Positions 7,801 to 16,281 of a DNA stretch of 64,000 nucleotides are shown piece after piece (position 1 is the first letter of the stretch; every line of letters begins with the position of its first letter). Below the pieces are notes generated by a model. It was not told the DNA's origin, ran no database searches, and worked only from the letters and a program-made list of their open reading frames with translations. The DNA is from Paenibacillus plantarum (GTDB lineage: Bacteria > Bacillota > Bacilli > Paenibacillales > NBRC-103111). A program made the position numbers and the translations under genes. Where the stretch lies: the NCBI RefSeq assembly GCF_013141695.1, contig NZ_WHNY01000075.1, positions 62,001 through 126,000 of the forward strand, written 5' to 3'.

Positions 7801-7917
7801 CAGCCACGCCCTCCATGCCAACCACGCCAACCAGGCTAACCACGCCAACCACGCCAACCACGCTAAACACACCACCACGTCCAGCACGCTAAACACTCCC
7901 AAACACGCCAACCACCA
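7801..7917. repeat. Degenerate tandem repeat of an ACGCCAACC-type 9-mer
   Basis: CCAACCACG/CTAACCACG units recur about ten times with drift, on a strand almost free of G outside CG. No ORF or ribosome site accompanies it. It is probably a non-coding minisatellite. Confidence 0.65.
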
Positions 7918-8056
7918 ATAGATGGAAAACCTACATCTAATTTTCTCGAAATCATCTTTTAAAATGAAATAAATGGAAAAAGTACATCTAATCCTGCCAT
8001 TTCAAGCTGAAAAGGGCAAATCTCCCGAAGATAGATGGAGGTTATCCATCTATTTC
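7918..8056. repeat. Three copies of an ATAGATGG...CATCTA palindromic element
   Basis: Related units lie at 7918-7944, 7969-7993 and 8031-8056. Each has ATRGATGG or AAATGG, a short centre, then TACATCTA or TCCATCTA and a T-rich end. They form imperfect inverted repeats about 50-60 bp apart. The stretch 7609-8267 carries no convincing gene. Confidence 0.55.
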
Positions 8057-8267
8057 GCTTTTTAGCTAGTTTTACAAGAAATTAACTACCTAATTTACAG
8101 TTAAATTTGGCGCGGCGGAGTTAGGATGCAGGAGCAGGTGTGAGTGTTGCGGTGGATTTGGATGTTTGTCGTGTTCTTGGTATTGGCGTTGGACATGTTC
8201 TTGGTTTTCGTTGCACTTGTTCTTGTTCTTGCTCTTGCTCCCAACGCTCGCCAACCGCATCCAAAAC

Positions 8268-9107
8268 TCACCGCGGCCGCAAATCGCGGAACGCCGTTGG
8301 CTTAAATCCCGTTTGTTCCTTGAACATGCGGGAGAAATACGATAATTCCATGCCGAAGGAATCGGCAATTTGGGAGACATTCAGCTCCGTTGTCAGGAGC
8401 AAATCTTTCGCTTTTTCCGAGCGCAGATGGTTCATATATTGGATCGGGGAATACCCCGTAAATTGTTTGAACGCATTGATGAAATAATTCGGATGATAAT
8501 GAGCGAGCTGGGCCAAAGTTTCAATCGAAACTTGATCAGCTATATGCTGCTCCATGTAACTCAGAACTACACTCATTTTCTCGTGGGTTGGGGTAGTAGC
8601 CAAATTCAGTTTCACGGTAGCATTGCCATCTATGAAATCCGCGATTAGTTCATGAAGGATGCCTGTCACCCGGAATTCGGCGGATAAAGTATCGCTGTGA
8701 CGATAAGCAATCAACTTTTCGAACTTTTGCCTAAGTGCTAACGGGTCCTTAACGACAATCGAAGGGCTCGTGTGCAAAATTTGAAAGAGATCCAAATCAC
8801 CGATTTTCGCAGTGAAATGGCACCAATACTTGCCGAAGGTATCCTCACTAATCGTGCCATAGGCTTGGTCGCTGCCAGCAGGAAGAAGGTAGAGCTCGCC
8901 AGGACGAGGATAGTAGGTTTGATTGCCTATTTTAACAAAACCTTCACCTTCCATAATAAAATACAGCCGATTGACTGGGCATGCCGGGTTCTCATCATTC
9001 CAGCTTCGCGATACTTTTGTGTACGCTGCATAGCCGACATCTATTCTGGCTTTCGCCATATATTTCTTCCAAAAGGTACGTTGGCTCGCATTCATATCTG
9101 ATTTCAT
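8268..9107 (-). CDS. AraC-family transcriptional regulator
   Basis: The product is 279 aa. The N-terminal half (about 25-160) is a cupin-type sensor domain (AraC-binding-like; YFIMEGEGFVKIGNQTYYPRPGELYLLPAG). The C-terminal half (about 180-279) is a double helix-turn-helix of the AraC/XylS type ending YFSRMFKEQTGFKPTAFR. The start ATG at 9105-9107 follows AAAGGA, four bases after the stop of the TetR gene upstream, so the two are probably co-transcribed. The target may be a sugar or PhyH gene. The nearest downstream gene is the PhyH-HEAT gene, which is convergent. Confidence 0.88.
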   Translation of the reverse strand: MKSDMNASQRTFWKKYMAKARIDVGYAAYTKVSRSWNDENPACPVNRLYFIMEGEGFVKIGNQTYYPRPGELYLLPAGSDQAYGTISEDTFGKYWCHFTAKIGDLDLFQILHTSPSIVVKDPLALRQKFEKLIAYRHSDTLSAEFRVTGILHELIADFIDGNATVKLNLATTPTHEKMSVVLSYMEQHIADQVSIETLAQLAHYHPNYFINAFKQFTGYSPIQYMNHLRSEKAKDLLLTTELNVSQIADSFGMELSYFSRMFKEQTGFKPTAFRDLRPR

Positions 9108-9111
9108 CGCT

Positions 9112-9762
9112 TTAAATTCCTTTTACAAATAGTCGACATATGCCTTCAGTAAATTGCTGTTTCGTATAGCCAAGTACATCTCTATGGTACGTGTACTGTT
9201 CTGGAAAAAGGGAAATGAGCAGCGTATTGATCGTTAATGTGACGTCAATGTCCTCGATCTCGCCATTTTGAATGGCATATTGGATGAGTGGAGCTAGGAT
9301 ATTGTGGAGTCTTACAAAAAAAGGCTTTTTGTGAATGCTGTAGTTGCGCTTGTCGGCATGCATGGAAGAAATGACAGACAACAGGCTGACATGCTCGTCA
9401 ACGAAATCAATGACATCATGGATACAAGCGGATAGCTGCGCTAGTCCTGATTCTACAGGTCCAGCAATGCGGTACTTCTCCTCCATCGTATCAATAAACC
9501 GATTCGTCGTAGATTTGATCAAATCGCTGCACACATCGCCTATATGGGTATAGCGGCGGTATAAGGTTCCTTGGCCCACACCAGATTCCTTCGCAATTTG
9601 ATGCATCGTGACGGATTCTATTTCATTCGTTTCTAAAAGCGTGCGCGCAGCAGATAGGATGCGTCGGCGATATTCCGTATCACGTTCTCCACGGCGGCTG
9701 CTTGGTGGAATGGCTTCTTTTATAAGTTCACAGATTCCTTGATGATCTTCTGGATGTGTCAT
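9112..9762 (-). CDS. TetR-family transcriptional repressor
   Basis: The start is the ATG at 9760-9762, with AGGAGG 9 bases upstream on the minus strand; a longer frame to 9912 would run into the divergent exporter gene and lacks this site. The 216-aa product has an N-terminal TetR helix-turn-helix (about 25-70; MHQIAKESGVGQGTLYRRY) and a variable ligand-binding C-terminus. The divergent exporter promoter carries two GGACAATTGTCC palindromes, the probable operators. The simplest model is drug-inducible derepression of the exporter. The AraC gene follows 4 bp downstream. Confidence 0.92.
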   Translation of the reverse strand: MTHPEDHQGICELIKEAIPPSSRRGERDTEYRRRILSAARTLLETNEIESVTMHQIAKESGVGQGTLYRRYTHIGDVCSDLIKSTTNRFIDTMEEKYRIAGPVESGLAQLSACIHDVIDFVDEHVSLLSVISSMHADKRNYSIHKKPFFVRLHNILAPLIQYAIQNGEIEDIDVTLTINTLLISLFPEQYTYHRDVLGYTKQQFTEGICRLFVKGI

Positions 9763-9806
9763 ATTTTCGTTCCTCCTGGTAGAGAGATCGTCCATAAAAA
9801 ATTTAT

Positions 9807-9856
9807 TTGACTTTGCGGACAATTGTCCGTAATATGAGGTAGCGGACAATTGTCCC
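9807..9856 (+). promoter_or_regulatory. Exporter promoter with two TetR operator palindromes
   Basis: The -35 TTGACT (9807-9812) and -10 TAATAT (9830-9835) are separated by exactly 17 bp, which are filled by the operator CGGACAATTGTCCG (9816-9829, perfect 14-bp palindrome). A second GGACAATTGTCC lies at 9844-9855, 27 bp centre to centre, near the transcription start. Binding by the divergently encoded TetR protein would block the promoter. Confidence 0.85.
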
Positions 9857-9903
9857 CTATATTGTAACACGTGAAGAGAGAGATTGTCTAAGGAGGAGTT
9901 AGG

Positions 9904-11403
9904 ATGAGTCAAACGGCTGTATCCGGTGGAAGTGAGCCGGAATTTAAGATTACGAGCATTCTGGTGCCGTTAATCGCCATTATCTCAGGCATATTCATGG
10001 TTATCCTCGACACGACAGCAATGAACGTTGCATTGTCGAAGTTAGTGGTTGACTTCAAAACTGATCTACCTACAATTCAATGGGCGGTAACAGGTTATAT
10101 GCTGGCATCCGCTGCAGTAATTCCATTAGCGGGGTGGTTATCTGACCGTTTTGGAGCGAAAAATGTTTTCCTTACATCCGTATTTTTATTTACGATTGCA
10201 TCACTTTTATGTGCGACGCCAAACACAGCTGAAATGTTGATCTTTTTCCGCATTCTGCAAGGCTTAGGCGGAGGCTTCGTGATGCCAGTCGCTATGGCGT
10301 ATGTATACAGACTTAGTCCGCCTAACAAGATTGGGCAAGTGATGGGTATGCTTGGCGTACCTATTTTATTAGCACCAGCTATTGGGCCAATCTTATCAGG
10401 TTGGTTAGTTGAATACCATTCTTGGCACTGGATTTTCCTCATTAATTTGCCTGTCGGTATTTTCAGCTTAATTTTCGGATTATGGAAATTACCTGTTGTG
10501 GCGCGTAAAAAAGTTGCCGGTTTCGACCTGCCAGGGATGATCCTGGGTCCGATTGCTTTCGCTTCGTTATCTTATGGTATTTCACAAGGTGCCTCAGGGT
10601 GGACATCCGATAAAGCGCTTGGCGGTATCATCGTTGGTGCCGTTGCATTGATTGCTTTCGTCATCGTTGAGCTCAGAACGAAAATTCCATTGCTTGAGCT
10701 TCGCATTTTCAAATCATTTGATTTTTCCTTTAGTATATTCATTCAATGGGTGATCCAATTCTGTATGTTTGGCGCGATTTTCCTTCTCCCGCAATTCCTG
10801 CAGCAAGCCCGTGGTTACGGTGCATTCGATACCGGTTTGACCCTGTTCCCGCAAGCGATCGCGTCTGGACTTATGATGCCAATTGGTGGTTATTTATTTG
10901 ATAGAATCGGTATTCGTTGGTTAGTTGTCATCGGTCTTACCCTGGTGTCTGGGGCGATTTTCCAATATTCTCATTTGGATCTGAGCACACAAAGAACAGA
11001 TCTCATTCTACCACTTGCGATGGCTGGGGCTGGTATGGGACTCATGATGATGCCAATCAACTCCCATTTGATCAAAAAAGCTCCGCAAGACCTCGTCAGC
11101 CGCGTTACTTCGTTGACAAGTGCGATGCAGCAAGTTATTAGCTCTTTCGGTGTTGCCATCGTCGTGACCATTCTGACTTCACGTGTGACAACGTTGATTA
11201 CTGAGCAGAAGCTTCCAGTGAGTTCCCCTGCAGATATGCAAAAGTCGATGCTATCCGTAGCTCCTGATGCATTCGGCTATACGTTCACATGTATGATGAT
11301 TATTGCAATGTGTGGAGTTGTTCTTGGACTCTTCCTGCGCCGCGGCAAAACAGAAGCACATCAAGAAACAAGAACAGACGTTGCGTTAGAAGGATTGCAC
11401 TAA
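9904..11403 (+). CDS. DHA2-family MFS multidrug exporter (EmrB/QacA type)
   Basis: The product is 499 aa with about 14 predicted membrane spans, the usual count for the 14-span drug:H+ antiporter family. Motif A appears as GWLSDRFGAKNVF after span 2, and the first span has the family-type D-TAMNVALSKL (residues about 36-47) seen in EmrB-like proteins. The start ATG follows AGGAGG by 7 bases. It probably exports toxic compounds in exchange for protons. Regulation by the divergent TetR protein is strongly suggested by the palindromes in its promoter. A bidirectional terminator follows at 11411-11447. Confidence 0.92.
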   Translation: MSQTAVSGGSEPEFKITSILVPLIAIISGIFMVILDTTAMNVALSKLVVDFKTDLPTIQWAVTGYMLASAAVIPLAGWLSDRFGAKNVFLTSVFLFTIASLLCATPNTAEMLIFFRILQGLGGGFVMPVAMAYVYRLSPPNKIGQVMGMLGVPILLAPAIGPILSGWLVEYHSWHWIFLINLPVGIFSLIFGLWKLPVVARKKVAGFDLPGMILGPIAFASLSYGISQGASGWTSDKALGGIIVGAVALIAFVIVELRTKIPLLELRIFKSFDFSFSIFIQWVIQFCMFGAIFLLPQFLQQARGYGAFDTGLTLFPQAIASGLMMPIGGYLFDRIGIRWLVVIGLTLVSGAIFQYSHLDLSTQRTDLILPLAMAGAGMGLMMMPINSHLIKKAPQDLVSRVTSLTSAMQQVISSFGVAIVVTILTSRVTTLITEQKLPVSSPADMQKSMLSVAPDAFGYTFTCMMIIAMCGVVLGLFLRRGKTEAHQETRTDVALEGLH

Positions 11404-11410
11404 CATAAAG

Positions 11411-11447
11411 AAGGCAGCTCTCGAGATTTACTCGGGGCTGCCTTTTT
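11411..11447. terminator. Bidirectional terminator between convergent genes
   Basis: The arms AAGGCAGC and GCTGCCTTTTT enclose an inner CTCGAG/CTCGGG part. It lies between the exporter stop (11403) and the minus-strand stop at 11453. Confidence 0.8.
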
Positions 11448-11452
11448 GGTGT

Positions 11453-12910
11453 TTAGGGTAGTTTCACTGATGCGCGGTACAGCTTGCTGTTCCATGTGAC
11501 CGTGCTTTTGAGCGACTCGGCAACGAGACGAAGCGGGACATACATCCGGCTATCGCTCATGATTTGCAAGGGAACAGGGACAGAAACGGATTTGCCATTT
11601 ACTGTAGCGACAGAACTCCCATCCTGCAGTTTCAAAGTAACACCAGCATTTGTGATCGTTGCTGTTCGTGTAGATGCATCCCAAGTAAACTTGGCGTTCA
11701 TAGCCGTAATGAAGGGACGAATCGGGACGACCGTCGTTTCTTTATCGATGAAACCGGTAAAATCCGAGATATATTGACCGTTAATATCGATTTGTACTTT
11801 AGGCTTATCCAACTTGCGGACGAGGAGTGCATTGCTAAGCTTCCGTCCAGGATAAGTCATCATAGTACCGTTCGCATATAGCCCGGAGCTGGAACCGCCA
11901 TCCATATTCATCGCTTCTTTTAATCCAAGCGCAATCGAAATTGCAGCAAGCTCGGATAAGGTAGCGCTAGGTACCGTGCCCATGATGAGTTGATTAGAGC
12001 CATCGATCCCGACAAAGCTTCTAGCCGCAGAAGATTGTGTGACTTTTGGATCCGTAAAGCCATCTCTACTTACATTGATATCTGAGGCACCATTCGTTAC
12101 AAGCTTCGGACCAACGCCGATGGCGGATAGCCAGGTTTTGGCGTCGAGATTGCTCCCGCCTTCACCTTTGGCAATAATATCCTTCGTGATTCTGTCACCT
12201 ACGTCCAGTTTGGTCAGTACGTTCTGCTTATTGTTGGCGCTGTTGCCGACGAATAACACATAACCACCGTCTGGAACCGATACGGAATCCTGCGTAATCC
12301 GTGTGACCAGTCCATCGCTGATCACCACTTTGGTGCTATTAGGGAAGCCGATCCAGCGGCCAAAATCCGGTGTATACCAGACAATCTGGTCCGTGCTCGT
12401 GTCTCCGTAATATTTGTTAATACCCCAAGGATTAATGGTATAGGTACCGCCGCCTTCGCTGGTGCGAATGGCAATATCGAGATTGACAAATTGAATGTCA
12501 GGAACCTTATCTTTGTTTAGAAAAAGTGTCTGATTTTCCCCGGAATGCATCGGCTCACCAGACTTCAGTAGCGTCCCGTTGGGGTAGCGGATATAAGGAT
12601 CAGACTCGTAGGCATTGAAAAATGACCCGTTAATCGCTGCGACTCCGTTCTCTCGCTCCACAATAGATTGCATGGCGTCGTCGTGTCCGATACCACCATC
12701 GGCTAAGGCGGGAACAAGTTCAAGCGTCGGATCAGTGAGGTCAACCGTTACCGTTTTGACCGTGAAGTTTTTGCCGGCAGCATAAACGAGTTTCGTTGAC
12801 GCGTTAACAGACGGGGAGTAGGCAGCGGATGCGGATGACGCTCCACCAGTGAGAAGTGCTGCGGTTAGGAGTAAGGCAGTTGCTGGTATGGCAAGTTTCA
12901 TATGAAACAT
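11453..12910 (-). CDS. Secreted phosphodiester glycosidase (NAGPA domain) with copper-amine-oxidase-like domain
   Basis: The product is 485 aa. A Sec signal peptide covers about 1-30 (hydrophobic core then ASSASA-AYS). A NAGPA/DUF2233 phosphodiester glycosidase domain spans about 70-365, with the characteristic NGSFFNAY near 95 and MNMDGGSSSGLYANG near 340. The last 110 residues are a copper-amine-oxidase N-terminal-like domain (VPIRPFITAMNAKFTWD; VPLRLVAESLKSTVTWN), common in exported Paenibacillus proteins and probably wall- or matrix-binding. The family cleaves sugar phosphodiesters; in bacteria it may act on wall or capsule glycans. Ribosome site AAAGGAG lies about 10 bases upstream of the ATG. 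Confidence 0.88.
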   Translation of the reverse strand: MFHMKLAIPATALLLTAALLTGGASSASAAYSPSVNASTKLVYAAGKNFTVKTVTVDLTDPTLELVPALADGGIGHDDAMQSIVERENGVAAINGSFFNAYESDPYIRYPNGTLLKSGEPMHSGENQTLFLNKDKVPDIQFVNLDIAIRTSEGGGTYTINPWGINKYYGDTSTDQIVWYTPDFGRWIGFPNSTKVVISDGLVTRITQDSVSVPDGGYVLFVGNSANNKQNVLTKLDVGDRITKDIIAKGEGGSNLDAKTWLSAIGVGPKLVTNGASDINVSRDGFTDPKVTQSSAARSFVGIDGSNQLIMGTVPSATLSELAAISIALGLKEAMNMDGGSSSGLYANGTMMTYPGRKLSNALLVRKLDKPKVQIDINGQYISDFTGFIDKETTVVPIRPFITAMNAKFTWDASTRTATITNAGVTLKLQDGSSVATVNGKSVSVPVPLQIMSDSRMYVPLRLVAESLKSTVTWNSKLYRASVKLP

Positions 12911-13317
12911 AAGGTTGGGTCTCCTTTTAATGAATGTGAATGTCGAATTATGATGAAATATATATGACTAGTATAACATTCGGAGGAGTAATGGTGTTTA
13001 AGACGCAGGTGGATTGTAAGATAGAAGCGCATCTAGCTAGTGGTAGATAGAGATTCGGTAGCGTGCTCCGCAGAAATGGTGTCGGTGAGTGAACATGTGG
13101 AGGAGATATAGGTAGTTGAGTAGCTAGTTTTGAGAATAAATGTAGTTGGCGAGGGAGGAGTGAGGTGAGCGGTTGGCGAAGCCGGCACAAGAGCAGCGAA
13201 CCAAAGACAATAGCGCCCTTTTTGGGCGCTATTGTCCGTTCGCGAGCGGCCGCGGGTGCGAATAAGGCCCTTTTCGGGCCTTAAAGCGTCCATCGCTACC
13301 TTCGCGACCGCTGCTAC
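12911..13317. other. Intergenic stretch without a supported gene
   Basis: Between the glycosidase start and the SNF2 stop there is no ORF with a ribosome site. It holds the diverged hairpin pair at 13208-13283 and otherwise G-rich, low-complexity sequence. Confidence 0.6.
13208..13283. repeat. Diverged single copy of the paired-hairpin repeat seen at 1101-1314
   Basis: Hairpin 1 (13208-13234) has arms CAATAGCGCCC/GGGCGCTATTG as at 1122. Hairpin 2 (13263-13283) has TAAGGCCC/GGGCCTTA. The linker is different (CGAGCGGCCGCGGGTGCG) but GC-rich and of similar length. It sits after the SNF2 stop. Confidence 0.8.
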
Positions 13318-16281
13318 TCACCAAGATTTACGCAGCGTAAACAAATCCTGCAACTCATCATTTGAAAGCTCGGTAATCCAGCCTTCGGAGGAGGAGATGA
13401 CGTTGTCGCTGAGGCTCATTTTGCTCTCGAGCATCTCGTCGATCCGCTCTTCCAGAGTGCCGAGCGAGATGAACTTGTGGACCTGCACGTTCCGCGTTTG
13501 GCCCATGCGATACGCGCGGTCGGTCGCTTGGTTCTCGACCGCGGGATTCCACCAGCGGTCGAAGTGGAACACGTGATTCGCCGCGGTCAAGTTCAACCCG
13601 ACGCCGCCGGCTTTCAGCGACAGCACGAAAATATTCGGTCCCTCGCCGTCAGCGGCTTGGAACCGCTCAATCATGCGGTCGCGCTCTTGCTTCGGCGTGC
13701 TCCCGTTGAGGTAGAACACCGGCTCTCCGCGCTGCGCGGAGAGCACACTCGCCAGCATGCGGCCCATGCCCACATACTGCGTGAAGATCAAACAGGAATC
13801 GCCTTCGTCGCGGAGCTCATCGACCATCGCAACGAGCCGCTCCAGCTTCGCAGAGCGCAGCACCAACTCAGCGCGGCTTTCCTCGCTGGCAGCCATTTCC
13901 TCAGCCAGCTCCGCTTCCTTCGTGAGCAGCATTGGATGATCACACAGCTGCTTCAGCTGTGTCAAAGCGCCAAGGATCGCGCCTTTGCGCTCCATACCCT
14001 CGAGCTTCTTCATGCGCTCCATCAGATCCTTGACGGTCTGCTCATACATCGCGCCTTGCTCGGCCGTCAAGTTGATGTAGACCTTCATTTCCAGCTTATC
14101 CGGCAAATCGAGTTGGATGGCAGGATCTTTCTTTTTGCGGCGCAGCATAAAAGGTTTCACCAACTGTTGAAGCTGCGCAGTCCGTTCAGTATCCTGATGT
14201 TTCTCGATTGGATTCGCGAAGCGAACTTGAAAACCGCGCTGATTCCCGAGATAACCTGGATTCAGGAAATCATAGATGGACCATAGCTCTGATAATCGAT
14301 TCTCAATTGGCGTACCCGTGAGAGCGATGCGATGAACAGCATTTAATGAACGAATGGCAGCGGATTGCTTGTTTTGGGCATTTTTAATATTTTGCGCTTC
14401 ATCCAAACAGAGGGAGCTCCACATATATGGCTGAAGTGTTTCTTGATCCATAAGTGCTGTCGTGTAGGAAGTCAGGACAATATCGACTCCTTGCAAAGCA
14501 TCATCCAGCGCGGCTCCGCCCAAACGACCTTTCCCGTAATGCAGCATCACATTCAATTCAGGTGCGAAGCGGGCAAGTTCCTTCTGCCAGTTCCCGAGTA
14601 CAGAAGTAGGGCAAATGAGTAACGCAGGCTGCTCAGAAACCGGCTTGTGATGCAGCAAATAGGTGATGAATTGGACGGTTTTACCGAGTCCCATATCATC
14701 TGCCAAGCACGCACCGAGGCCGAACTTTCGTAGATAGGTTAACCATGTAAACCCTTGGTGCTGATAACCGCGCAACTCGGCGCGAAGCCCTTGCGGTACG
14801 GGGATAAGCTCGAGATCGGATGGCTGTCCTAGCTGCCGAACTAACTTAAGTAGATGTCCGTTCAACTCCACTTCAAGTTGTAAACGAGCTTCTTCTTCAG
14901 GATCAACCTCATCGAGATGATCGCCATCCCATGAGGAGGATTTCACCTTATCTCGCTCCAACTCACTCAATAAGTGGAGCTGGAAAATATCTTGCAGCGA
15001 CAAGCCCTCAGCCGGATCGATGCTGTCCATGAGTCTGCGAATTTGATCTAAGAAGGCAGGGTCCAAATAAATCCACTGCCCTCGGAAACGAACTAACCGT
15101 TCATTCCGAGTTAGCAGGCTGTTGAATTCCGCTTCGCTCAATTCGGAGTCTCCGATGGCGATACGCCAATCGAAATTGACGAGTGAGTTCATACCGAATA
15201 AGGACTCAGTTTTGCCACCGCCGCCAGCACCGCTGCCTGCTTCTGCAGCGACTTTGGCACTTAGGCGAGGCTTCCGTTTCGCTGCGGCTTCCCACCAAGC
15301 CGGCAACATGACGTTCCAGCCGTCCTCCAGTAGAATGCGGCTATCCTTGGTCAGGAACGTCCAAGCCGAATCATCGCTCATCGGATGAGCGAGTAATTCC
15401 CCGTCATCGGCCATGCGGGGCAGTGCTTCCAATAAGCGCGTTACCCAGCCGGGTGCACGCTCCACCACATGCGGCGTCCACTCCGACGCCCATTGGCCTG
15501 AAGCTGTTCCATCCACATGCAGTCGAATCGGAGTGAGCAGGGTGCTGTCGTGCTTGTCCTGCAGGACGAGTCGCAACCGCCAGTCTTCTTCAAGCTCATC
15601 AGGCTCAAGCAGTTGCAGCGCAGGGCGGAAAGGCGCTAAATCGGGTCGCCAACCCATGGTTGAGAGCCATTCATTTTCCGTAAAAGCGGCGGGAGAATCG
15701 TCGGCTGTGTTCGTCTTCCGATTCGCCGAAAATAAAGCCGGATAATCGCGACGTAAATCGGCCATTGCCGTCGCATCCGCATAATGAGCTTCTACGACTG
15801 CAGCCGAAAAGGCAGCGCGTAAACCAGTTTCGCCAAGGTCATCGATGGACTCGAGCATTCGCGAATCCACATCCGCAAGTTCATCCGCATTCCGATCCCA
15901 AGTCCATACTAACTGACCATTGCGGAAATCCTCATAGCTTGGTATATAGTGCCCTTTCTGAGCAGCTTGATAGAGAAGTGGAGCAAGACGGAACATCGTC
16001 TTTGAAGACTCTGTACCCATTTCCCAACGGACAATATCCATGAAATTCGGCTCGGCAAAGAAGGCAAGAACCTGCTCTGCAGGGAGAATCGTCACGACTA
16101 GTTCGCCTGCTTGCTGCGTTTCTAATAAAGTGCCATAGAGCGAAGGTTCATGCCATGTGAATAAGAGCTTGCGGAAGTGGTCACCAGAGACATCTCGGCC
16201 ATCTTTGAAACCCCAGAGCAAGGCATCTCCACTATCTGTTAGGGACATACATAGCGACATTTCGTGCAGTTTGGTGCTCAT
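13318..16281 (-). CDS. ywqA: SNF2-family DEAD-like helicase (YwqA-like)
   Basis: The product is 987 aa. The C-terminal 480 residues form an SNF2 ATPase: Walker A DDMGLGKT near 525, the DEAQ box (LDEAQNIKNAQNKQ) near 625, TGTPIENRLSELWSIYDFL, and motif VI (QATDRAYRMGQ) near 922. The N-terminal half is the bacterial SNF2-associated region. Such proteins are thought to move along or remodel protein-DNA complexes, perhaps in repair or transcription. Its start overlaps the stop of the SWIM gene by 4 bp (ATGA). B. subtilis carries ywqA and ywqB in the same adjacent pairing. The ortholog name is inferred from architecture and order only. Confidence 0.9.
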   Translation of the reverse strand: MSTKLHEMSLCMSLTDSGDALLWGFKDGRDVSGDHFRKLLFTWHEPSLYGTLLETQQAGELVVTILPAEQVLAFFAEPNFMDIVRWEMGTESSKTMFRLAPLLYQAAQKGHYIPSYEDFRNGQLVWTWDRNADELADVDSRMLESIDDLGETGLRAAFSAAVVEAHYADATAMADLRRDYPALFSANRKTNTADDSPAAFTENEWLSTMGWRPDLAPFRPALQLLEPDELEEDWRLRLVLQDKHDSTLLTPIRLHVDGTASGQWASEWTPHVVERAPGWVTRLLEALPRMADDGELLAHPMSDDSAWTFLTKDSRILLEDGWNVMLPAWWEAAAKRKPRLSAKVAAEAGSGAGGGGKTESLFGMNSLVNFDWRIAIGDSELSEAEFNSLLTRNERLVRFRGQWIYLDPAFLDQIRRLMDSIDPAEGLSLQDIFQLHLLSELERDKVKSSSWDGDHLDEVDPEEEARLQLEVELNGHLLKLVRQLGQPSDLELIPVPQGLRAELRGYQHQGFTWLTYLRKFGLGACLADDMGLGKTVQFITYLLHHKPVSEQPALLICPTSVLGNWQKELARFAPELNVMLHYGKGRLGGAALDDALQGVDIVLTSYTTALMDQETLQPYMWSSLCLDEAQNIKNAQNKQSAAIRSLNAVHRIALTGTPIENRLSELWSIYDFLNPGYLGNQRGFQVRFANPIEKHQDTERTAQLQQLVKPFMLRRKKKDPAIQLDLPDKLEMKVYINLTAEQGAMYEQTVKDLMERMKKLEGMERKGAILGALTQLKQLCDHPMLLTKEAELAEEMAASEESRAELVLRSAKLERLVAMVDELRDEGDSCLIFTQYVGMGRMLASVLSAQRGEPVFYLNGSTPKQERDRMIERFQAADGEGPNIFVLSLKAGGVGLNLTAANHVFHFDRWWNPAVENQATDRAYRMGQTRNVQVHKFISLGTLEERIDEMLESKMSLSDNVISSSEGWITELSNDELQDLFTLRKSW

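Noticed and set aside
13477..14286. 269-codon plus-strand frame within the SNF2 gene
   Set aside because: It is the complement of a well-conserved helicase region (motifs V-VI side) and has no ribosome site.
15122..15745. Plus-strand frames inside the SNF2 gene
   Set aside because: Shadows of the minus-strand SNF2 coding region; no family features.
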